From NCBI GenBank assembly GCA_046593925.1, contig JBKJQN010000067.1:1-20435 (forward strand): a stretch of 20,435 bases of DNA, written 5' to 3'. The position numbers and the translations under genes are program-made. The DNA comes from JAYVYM01 sp046593925. GTDB lineage: Bacteria; Actinomycetota; Actinomycetes; Mycobacteriales; SCTD01. Numbering within the stretch: position 1 is the first letter of the stretch; every line of letters starts with the position of its first letter. Shown in pieces: positions 14,940 through 20,435 of the stretch. The notes below the pieces were generated by a model. It worked only from the letters and a program-made list of their open reading frames with translations. It was not told the DNA's origin and searched no databases.

Positions 14940-15773
14940 GTGAGCGTGACGACCGACGTCCTGCGCCACCGCCCCGCCGCGGCAGGCCCCGGCCCTGCGC
15001 AGACCCCGAGGGGATCCGCGCGGCTCTTCCACCACCAGGAGCTGCTCGGCAGGTTCGTGACGCTCGACCTTCGCGACGCCGGCCTGGACCGGGCGGCGCT
15101 GGCGCGGGCGGCGCGGGCAGCTGTGTCGGCGTTGTACGACGCCGAACGGCTGCTGGGCCCGGCTCGGGTGAGGGCCCGACGCTCCCGGCCGGCAGCTGTT
15201 CCGGCCGACGCCGAGGTCGTCCTGCACTGCGAGCAGGCCAGGCAGGCGACGCAAGGCTGGTTCGACCCGTGGTCGCTCGCGGGTGGCTTCGACCCGGCGG
15301 GCCTGGCCAGGGGCTGGGCGGCGCAGCAGGCGCTGGACGCCCTCGGCCGCAGTGGCGTACGGCACGCCATGGTCGAGGTTGACGGGGACGCCGTGGTCAT
15401 GGGGTCCGCGGCCGGCCGGCCGGACGGTGCGGGCTGGTCGCTGGCGCTGGTGGACCCGACACGGCCGTCGGCTCTGCTGGCTGACGTCAAGCTGCACGAC
15501 CAGGCCATCGCGACCGCCGCCGCCCTGCGGCGCCCCCGCGGTAGCCGGGCGCGACGGGCGGCCGCGGGGCTCAGCAGCGCCACCGTCATCGCCCCCGACC
15601 TGGCGGCGGCCGACGCGTACGCCTCCGCAGCGCTCGCCCACGGCCCGGGCGCGCTGCAGTGGCTGGCCCGGCTGGCCGGCGTCCAGGCCCTGCTGGTGAC
15701 CGCCGACGGCCAGCTGACGACCCCGGGCTGGGCCGAGCAGGGCCGGCCGCCCAGCATCCCTGCAGGGTCCTGA
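14940..15773 (+). CDS. Degenerate ApbE-like (FAD:protein FMN transferase family) protein
   Basis: A 277-residue protein clearly related to ApbE, the enzyme that moves FMN from FAD onto a Thr/Ser of flavoproteins. Matching parts are GRFVTLDLRDA, GWFDPWSLAGGFDPAGLARGWA minus its ends, MVEVDGDAVVMG, and ATVIAPDLAAADAYASAAL with the expected metal-binding Asp. Other family motifs are missing: the N-terminal RFSTYRPDSELS-type segment is replaced by a basic stretch around residues 70-85, IATSGxYxR reads IATAAALRR, and the HxxDPxTG motif is replaced by GSRARR. It may have lost or changed its activity. GTG 14940 is supported by AGGAG at 14930-14934. No FMN-binding target protein is encoded nearby. 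The response regulator starts 20 bases downstream. Confidence 0.75.
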   Translation: MSVTTDVLRHRPAAAGPGPAQTPRGSARLFHHQELLGRFVTLDLRDAGLDRAALARAARAAVSALYDAERLLGPARVRARRSRPAAVPADAEVVLHCEQARQATQGWFDPWSLAGGFDPAGLARGWAAQQALDALGRSGVRHAMVEVDGDAVVMGSAAGRPDGAGWSLALVDPTRPSALLADVKLHDQAIATAAALRRPRGSRARRAAAGLSSATVIAPDLAAADAYASAALAHGPGALQWLARLAGVQALLVTADGQLTTPGWAEQGRPPSIPAGS

Positions 15774-15793
15774 GGACAGACTCGCCGCATGAC

Positions 15794-16495
15794 ATGGATG
15801 TGTGGCCCGTCGTGAGGGTGCTCCTCGTGGAGGACGAGGTACGGCTCGCGGAGGCGATCCAGCGCGGGCTGGGCGCCGAGGGGTTCCACGTCGAGCTCGC
15901 CCACGAGGGGCACGAGGGGTTGTTCAAGGCCAGGAGCAGCGGCTATGACGCCGTCATCCTGGACATCATGGTTCCCGGCCTGAGCGGTTACCGGATCTGC
16001 CAGGAGATGCGCAAGGCGGGCGTATGGACCCCGGTGCTGATGCTGACCGCGAAGGACGGCGAGTACGACGAGGCGGACGCCTTCGACATCGGTGCCGACG
16101 ACTACCTCACCAAGCCGTTCTCCTACGTGGTGCTCGTCGCCCGGCTGCGTGCTCTGGTCCGGCGCGGCGCGCCGGAGCGCCCTGCAGTCCTGTCCGCCGG
16201 TGACCTCGTCCTCGACCCGGCCGGCCACCGGGCGGCCCGCGGCGACACCGAGCTCACCCTCACCCCCCGGGAGTTCGCGCTGCTGCACTTCCTGCTGCGG
16301 CACCGCGACGAGGTCGTCAGCAAGACCGAGATCCTGGAGGGCGTCTGGGACGCCCACTACGAGGGCGACGACAACATCGTCGAGGTCTACGTCGGCTACC
16401 TGCGCAGGAAGATCGACGCGCCGTTCGGGCGGCACAGCATCGACACGGTTCGCGGTGTCGGCTACCGGCTGCTCGGCCAGGGCGGCCAGTGGTGA
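15794..16495 (+). CDS. OmpR-family response regulator
   Basis: A 233-residue two-component regulator. The receiver domain (about 7-120) has the acidic pocket LLVEDE, the phospho-accepting D57 in VILDIMVPGLSG, the conserved Thr in LMLTAKDGE and the Lys in YLTKPFSY. The winged-helix DNA-binding domain (about 135-230) has LTLTPREFALLHFLL, then NIVEVYVGYLRRKID and the DTVRGVGYRL end. ATG 15794 is used; GTG 15812, which gives the more usual VRVLLVEDE start, is possible. Neither has a ribosome-binding site. It follows the ApbE-like gene closely, so the two may be cotranscribed. The kinase at 11392-12861 is the best partner candidate. Confidence 0.92.
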   Translation: MDVWPVVRVLLVEDEVRLAEAIQRGLGAEGFHVELAHEGHEGLFKARSSGYDAVILDIMVPGLSGYRICQEMRKAGVWTPVLMLTAKDGEYDEADAFDIGADDYLTKPFSYVVLVARLRALVRRGAPERPAVLSAGDLVLDPAGHRAARGDTELTLTPREFALLHFLLRHRDEVVSKTEILEGVWDAHYEGDDNIVEVYVGYLRRKIDAPFGRHSIDTVRGVGYRLLGQGGQW

Positions 16496-16531
16496 CGGCC
16501 CGTCCGACGCGGGTCACCTGACTCGCTGCCT

Positions 16532-17299
16532 TCAGCGCCGGGAGAGCCTCAGTGTCTGGCGGATGCGGGCGCCGAGGGGTGGGTGCACCGGCTGCGGTAC
16601 GGGGTCTGCCACGTCGTCGGGCAACGACTCCAGGGGCCGGCCGAGGACCCAGGACAGCACCAGGTCCGCGAACGCCGGGTTGCGGGCCAGCACCGGACCG
16701 TGCAGGTAGGTCGCGACGATCCGGCCCTGAACCGCACCCTCGTCCTGCGGGGTGCCACGGCCGGCGTCCGGGCCGCCGTTGCCGACGCCGGTGCGGACGG
16801 TGGCGAGCGGGCGCGCCCCCGGCCCCAGCCGGGTGCCGCCCGCATGGTTCTCGAACCCCACCAGCCGGCCCAGGCCGAGCTCCGGACTCGCGGTGGCGAC
16901 GACGTCGCCGACGGCACGGGTCGCCCGGTGGCTGGTGTCGGCGTCCAGTAGGCCGAGCCCGTCCTGCACCGTGCCGTCCCGGCCGGTGATCGTGTTGCCG
17001 AGCATCTGCAGCCCCGCGCAGACCGCCAGGACGGTCGCGCCGCCGCCGACGGCGTCGGTCAGCCCCGGCGAGCGGTGCAGCGCGGACAGGGCGTGCGCCT
17101 GCGCGTCGTCCTCACCGCCACCGAGCACGTACAGGTCGCACCCGCTCGGAATGGCGTCGGCGAGGCTGACCGTGACGAACTCCGGGGCGATCCCCCGCCA
17201 CAGCAGGCGCTGCCGGAGCACGGTGACATTGCCGCCGTCCCCGTACGTCCCGAGCAGCTCCGGGAACAGCACGGCCACGGTGGGCCCAGGCTCGGTCAT
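16532..17299 (-). CDS. gatD: GatD, glutamine amidotransferase subunit of lipid II isoglutaminyl synthase
   Basis: A 255-residue class I glutamine amidotransferase of the CobB/CobQ type. It begins with the family hallmark LFPELLGTYGDGGNVTVLRQ, has the nucleophile Cys94 in LAVCAGLQMLG and a catalytic His200 in TYLHGPVLARNP. Cys94 coincides with the numbering of the characterised Staphylococcus aureus enzyme. GatD frees ammonia from glutamine and passes it to MurT, which amidates D-iso-glutamate of lipid II. Its ATG overlaps the murT stop as ATGA, so the two are coupled. The gene ends 36 bases from the convergent response-regulator gene. Confidence 0.93.
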   Translation of the reverse strand: MTEPGPTVAVLFPELLGTYGDGGNVTVLRQRLLWRGIAPEFVTVSLADAIPSGCDLYVLGGGEDDAQAHALSALHRSPGLTDAVGGGATVLAVCAGLQMLGNTITGRDGTVQDGLGLLDADTSHRATRAVGDVVATASPELGLGRLVGFENHAGGTRLGPGARPLATVRTGVGNGGPDAGRGTPQDEGAVQGRIVATYLHGPVLARNPAFADLVLSWVLGRPLESLPDDVADPVPQPVHPPLGARIRQTLRLSRR

Positions 17300-18624
17300 G
17301 CCACCCTGGTCGCCCGCAGGCCGTCGCTGTCCGGTGCACCGGGCCGACCCAGGCGTGCCAGGGCGTCCCGTACGGTCGCGAAGGCGGTGTAGTTGGCCAC
17401 GACGTCCACCTTGCCACCGGGCGTTTCGGTGATTTCCGGGAGCGAGCTCAGCACGTCCGGCCGGATGGCGTGCGGCACCCCCGCGTACCGCAACCGCAGG
17501 CTCACGTCGGCGGCGCGGTCACCGGCCGCCACCACCGGGCGACCCGCCAGCTGCTCGAACGGGACGTCCCACAGCCAGGACGTGTCGCGACCGTCCGCTG
17601 CCCGCGCGTTCACGCTCACCACGACCGGCCCCGTCCCGCCGGCCAGCTGTTCGAGCACCTCAGCCCAGCCGGCCGGGTTCTTCGCGAGCAGCAGGCGGAC
17701 GTCCCGGCCGGCGTAAACCGTCCGCAGGTACCGGCCACCCACGTCGGTGACGAGTCGCAGGGCGTCCAGGGCGGACTCCCACGACGCCCCGAGGGACGCC
17801 GCCGCCGCCAACGCCATCGCCGCGTTCGCGACGTTCGCCCGGCCGGGCAGACCGAGGCCGGCACGTACGGTCCGGCCGCCAGGGACGAGCAGGTCCGCAC
17901 CGACGGCCTGCCAGTCGGCCGCGGGGCGGGCGAAGCCACACCGCCGGCACTCCCAGTTTCCGACCGGCGGCTCCCAGGCATTGCTGCAGCGCGGGCACAA
18001 CGGGCAGTCGAGGGTCCAGGGCTGCCCAGCCCCCACCCAGACGACGCGCCGCGCGTCCGGCCGGGCGGTCAGCACGGCCGAGCACACCAGCGGGTCGTCC
18101 GCGTTCGCCACGACGACGGCCTCGGGGGCCTCGGTGAGCGCCGCGCCCCACCGCCTGGCATGCCACGCGACCTCGCTGGTGCGGTCGAGCTGGTCACGGC
18201 TCAGGTTCAGCAGGACGACGGCAGCCGGCCTCGTCTCGGCGAGCACAGCGGGCAGCGCCGCCTCGTCGACCTCCAGGACCGCGGTGTCGGTGGGGTCGCC
18301 GGTGCTTGCGAGCAGGGCGCTGGCGACACCGGTCCGCAGGTTCGCCCCGCCGTGGTTGGACAGGACCGGCCCCTGCGTCCTGAGCGCGGTGGCGACGTAG
18401 CGCGTGGTGGTCGTCTTGCCGTTGGTGCCGGACACCAGCACGACGGTGCGACCGGCAGTCAGCCGTGCGGCCAGGTCGGGAGCGAAAAACAGGGCGACGC
18501 GGCCGGGCATGGCCGTACCGCTGCCCCGCCCGAGCAGCCGCGACAGTCCCCCGGCGGCCCGCCCGACGGACACCGCGACATGCGCGCGGCCCCCGGGACC
18601 GACCCGCGCCCGCTGCCCTGTCAC
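17296..18624 (-). CDS. murT: MurT, Mur-ligase-like subunit of lipid II isoglutaminyl synthase
   Basis: A 442-residue cytoplasmic enzyme. It has a Mur-ligase ATP-binding loop (GTNGKTTT at 66-73), the LNLSRDQLDR segment near 139-148, and a Cys4 zinc ribbon inserted in the central domain (C207, C210, C226, C229, with an extra C213) that is characteristic of MurT. The C-terminal MurT domain follows, with LLLAKNPAGWAEVL. Together with GatD it converts D-iso-Glu to D-iso-Gln in the peptidoglycan precursor, using ATP. GTG 18624 was chosen because a CATAAT -10 box lies six bases upstream (leaderless). The frame runs open for another 41 codons upstream, but those codons have no start signal. Confidence 0.93.
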   Translation of the reverse strand: MTGQRARVGPGGRAHVAVSVGRAAGGLSRLLGRGSGTAMPGRVALFFAPDLAARLTAGRTVVLVSGTNGKTTTTRYVATALRTQGPVLSNHGGANLRTGVASALLASTGDPTDTAVLEVDEAALPAVLAETRPAAVVLLNLSRDQLDRTSEVAWHARRWGAALTEAPEAVVVANADDPLVCSAVLTARPDARRVVWVGAGQPWTLDCPLCPRCSNAWEPPVGNWECRRCGFARPAADWQAVGADLLVPGGRTVRAGLGLPGRANVANAAMALAAAASLGASWESALDALRLVTDVGGRYLRTVYAGRDVRLLLAKNPAGWAEVLEQLAGGTGPVVVSVNARAADGRDTSWLWDVPFEQLAGRPVVAAGDRAADVSLRLRYAGVPHAIRPDVLSSLPEITETPGGKVDVVANYTAFATVRDALARLGRPGAPDSDGLRATRVA

Positions 18625-18630
18625 CCGCCC

Positions 18631-18636
18631 ATTATG
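18631..18636 (-). promoter_or_regulatory. -10 box of a leaderless promoter for murT-gatD
   Basis: On the - strand CATAAT (one mismatch from TATAAT) is followed by six bases and then GTG 18624. In a region of more than 75% GC such an AT-rich hexamer stands out. The spacing places the transcription start at the start codon. No convincing -35 was found. Confidence 0.55.
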
Positions 18637-18802
18637 GCCCCGCCGCTGGTCGTCCCTGGCGCACACCGTCATCACCCGCACGGGCCGGGCCGGGCTGGAC
18701 GCCGTCGCCGCGCCCCACGGCGAGGCCCCCGGCAAGGTGTTCGCCACCCTCGCGCGCCCGCGCGCGGGGGCCGTCGTCGCGTGTGCGGGAGGCCCGGACC
18801 GC
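18637..18802. other. Gap between murT and the GlsB-type gene
   Basis: Apart from the murT promoter at its left edge, this 166-base gap has no gene with a plausible start. The + strand frame through 18662-18805 has codon bias like real genes (nearly every third base G or C) and reads TVITRTGRAGLDAV and so on. It lacks an ATG, GTG or TTG start with a ribosome-binding site. It may be a leftover of a lost gene. Confidence 0.3.
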
Positions 18803-19084
18803 CTAGCGGACGCCCGTGCGCGACCGGCCGTTGACCGCCCGGTAGACCAGCAGCGCGATGACGGCCCCGATGATCGAGCTGATGATGCCGGAGGTCTGCA
18901 GTGCGCCCTGGCCGCTGTCCTTGTGGAAGATCACGTAGCCGAGGAAGCCGCCGACCAGCGAGCCGACGATGCCGAGCCCGATAGTCATCGGCACGCTCAT
19001 GGCGTCCTTGCCCGGCACGATGGCCCGAGCGACGAAGCCCGCGATGGCGCCGACGACGAGCATGGTGATGATGAAGCCGATCAT
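18803..19084 (-). CDS. GlsB/YeaQ/YmgE-family stress membrane protein
   Basis: A 93-residue membrane protein with three hydrophobic helices (about residues 2-20, 33-52 and 64-82). It carries the family pattern IGFIITMLVVGAIAGFVAR, IVPGKDAM, then GLGIVGSLVGGFLGYVIF. Members are small stress-linked inner-membrane proteins of unclear mechanism, sometimes labelled transglycosylase-associated; in enterococci glsB lies with gls24, an Asp23 relative. ATG 19084 is preceded by AAGGGGAG, a strong site. It is transcribed away from the acyl-CoA dehydrogenase, sharing a 170-base intergenic region with it. Confidence 0.92.
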   Translation of the reverse strand: MIGFIITMLVVGAIAGFVARAIVPGKDAMSVPMTIGLGIVGSLVGGFLGYVIFHKDSGQGALQTSGIISSIIGAVIALLVYRAVNGRSRTGVR

Positions 19085-19185
19085 GGGATTCTCCCCTTGC
19101 CAGAGTTGCGGATCCGGTGACGGCCTGTTACCCGCGCCATCGCCACCTCACGCGGACTTCCCCGTCGGGCTGATCACTTGCCAAC

Positions 19186-19222
19186 GTTACCCATCAGTAG
19201 CATCTTGGGTTACCGACGGGTA
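19186..19222. promoter_or_regulatory. Two TAC-N6-GTA operator-like sites before the acyl-CoA dehydrogenase
   Basis: GTTAC-N6-GTA occurs at 19186-19199 and again at 19209-19222, starts 23 bases apart (about two helical turns). The second copy ends 32 bases before ATG 19255. The partial dyad and spacing resemble TetR-type operators of fatty-acid genes. They lie in the region shared with the divergent GlsB-type gene. The binding protein is unknown. Confidence 0.45.
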
Positions 19223-19254
19223 CACCGACACCCGGGACGAGGAGCGGCTGCGCA

Positions 19255-20435
19255 ATGGGGCACTACCGGAGCAACCTGCGCGACATCGAGTTCAACCTGT
19301 TCGAGGTGCTCGGGGTCGACCGGATCCTCGGACGTGGCCCGTTCTCTGAGCTCGATGTCGACTCTGCCCACGACGTCCTGCGCGAGGTCGAGCGGCTCGC
19401 CACCCACGACCTGGCTGCGTCGTTCAGCGACTCCGACCGCAACCCGCCGGTCTTCGACAGGGCGACCGGCTCGGTCACCATGCCGGCCAGCTTCCTTGCG
19501 AGCTACCAGGCGTACGCCGACGGCGGCTGGGACAAGCTGGACCTGCCTGCCTCGCTCGGCGGCATCGGCGCTCCCCCGACGCTGCGCTGGGCGTCCAACG
19601 AGATGGTGCTCGGTGCCAACCCGGCCATCTACATGTTCGGGTCGGGCGCCGGCTTCGCCGCCATCCTGCACCGCAACGGCACCCCCGAGCAGCAGCGCTT
19701 CGCCGAGCTGGCGATCGAGCGCCAGTGGGGCGCCACGATGGTGCTGACCGAGCCCGAAGCCGGTTCCGACGTGGGGGCCGGCCGCGCGACGGCGACCCCG
19801 CAGCCCGACGGCAGCTGGCACCTGGCAGGCGTCAAACGGTTCATCACCTCGGCGGAGTGGGACTGGCCGGAGAACATCTTCCACCTGGTGCTGGCCCGCC
19901 CTGAGGGCGCCGGCGCCGGCACCAAGGGCCTCTCGCTGTTCCTCGTCTCGAAGTACCACGTGGACTCCGAGACGGGCGAGATCGGCGAGCGCAACGGCGC
20001 CTACGTCACCAACGTCGAGAAGAAGATGGGCCTCAAGGTCTCCTCCACCTGCGAGGTCACCTTCGGCGAGAAGCAGCCGGCCGTCGGCACCCTCGTGGGC
20101 GACGTCCACAACGGCATCGCGCAGATGTTCCAGGTCATCGAGTACGCCCGGATGATGGTCGGCACCAAGGCCATCTCCACCCTGTCCACCGGCTACCTCA
20201 ATGCGCTGGAGTACGCCAAGTTCCGCAAGCAGGGCGCGGATCTGGCGAAGATGACCGACAAGACGGCGCCGCGCGTCACCATCACCCACCACCCCGACGT
20301 CCGCCTGATGCTCATGCGCCAGAAGGCCTGGGCCGAGGGCATGCGCGCCCTCGTCCTCTACACCGCGACGATCCAGGACCAGGTCGAGCTGTCCTCGCAC
20401 GCTGGGGCTGTCGACGACATTGCCGTCCGGCTCAA
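19255..20435 (+). CDS. fadE5: FadE5-like acyl-CoA dehydrogenase, 3' end cut by the window
   Basis: The first 393 codons of an FAD-dependent acyl-CoA dehydrogenase that would be about 610 residues if like Mycobacterium tuberculosis FadE5. The N-terminus HYRSNLRDIEFNLFEVLGVD closely resembles that protein as I recall it. The flavin/substrate region TEPEAGSDVGAGRA, GVKRFITSAEWDWPEN, the MGLKVSSTCEVTFGE strand and ARMMVGTKAISTLSTGYLNA segments all match. It catalyses the first oxidation step of fatty acid beta-oxidation. ATG 19255 has AGGAG (19240-19244) ten bases upstream. No frameshift is seen up to the window edge. Confidence 0.92.
   Translation, partial: MGHYRSNLRDIEFNLFEVLGVDRILGRGPFSELDVDSAHDVLREVERLATHDLAASFSDSDRNPPVFDRATGSVTMPASFLASYQAYADGGWDKLDLPASLGGIGAPPTLRWASNEMVLGANPAIYMFGSGAGFAAILHRNGTPEQQRFAELAIERQWGATMVLTEPEAGSDVGAGRATATPQPDGSWHLAGVKRFITSAEWDWPENIFHLVLARPEGAGAGTKGLSLFLVSKYHVDSETGEIGERNGAYVTNVEKKMGLKVSSTCEVTFGEKQPAVGTLVGDVHNGIAQMFQVIEYARMMVGTKAISTLSTGYLNALEYAKFRKQGADLAKMTDKTAPRVTITHHPDVRLMLMRQKAWAEGMRALVLYTATIQDQVELSSHAGAVDDIAVRL

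Noticed and set aside
14873..16435. Long - strand open frame opposite the ApbE-like and response-regulator genes
   Set aside because: It spans two well-supported + strand genes and shows no domain or start signal.
19127..19140. A possible third GTTAC site upstream of the acyl-CoA dehydrogenase
   Set aside because: The second half (GTA after six bases) is missing, so it is only a half-site.

Overview
The window is about 20 kb of very GC-rich DNA. Coding frames are tight and end almost everywhere in G or C, GTG starts are common, and two start codons sit directly behind a -10 box with no leader. These features, with an MptB-type mannosyltransferase, a MurT/GatD pair and a FadE5-like acyl-CoA dehydrogenase, point to an actinobacterium (Actinomycetota). 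I cannot name a genus. No rRNA, tRNA, CRISPR array, insertion sequence or phage gene was seen.

Bases 1-4175 hold an envelope-stress locus of the Asp23/Gls24 kind, all on the + strand. It runs: a 3' fragment of a zinc-finger/Asp23-like protein, a probable ECF-sigma promoter, Asp23 no. 1, an Asp23-associated soluble protein, a tiny protein with a J-domain HPD signature, a DUF2273-like membrane peptide, Asp23 no. 2, two double-spanning membrane anchors (DUF6286-like and AmaP-like), and a CsbD-like protein closed by a strong hairpin. Several genes overlap by 1 to 4 bases, which suggests translational coupling.

Bases 4176-9211 hold a TetR-family regulator, a diguanylate cyclase of about 1006 residues (GAF, five PAS-like units, GGDEF with an intact I-site), and a convergent GH76-type alpha-1,6-mannanase-like protein. 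The GH76 gene is divergent from an MptB-like polyprenol-phosphomannose alpha-1,6-mannosyltransferase with an unusual C-terminal extension (9308-11290). A synthase and a hydrolase for the same linkage therefore share one short intergenic region.

Bases 11392-16495 hold a HAMP histidine kinase (leaderless), a membrane-anchored beta-propeller on the - strand, a wrecked methyltransferase gene (internal deletion plus a one-base frameshift), a degenerate ApbE-like protein and an OmpR-type response regulator. Kinase and regulator are about 3 kb apart and neither has another partner in view.

Bases 16532-18624 on the - strand are murT-gatD, the lipid II isoglutaminyl synthase that amidates peptidoglycan stem peptides, with a leaderless promoter. 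A GlsB-family stress membrane protein follows (- strand). The window ends inside a FadE5-like acyl-CoA dehydrogenase, preceded by two spaced copies of a TAC-N6-GTA motif. Taken together, the window is dominated by cell-envelope upkeep and stress functions.
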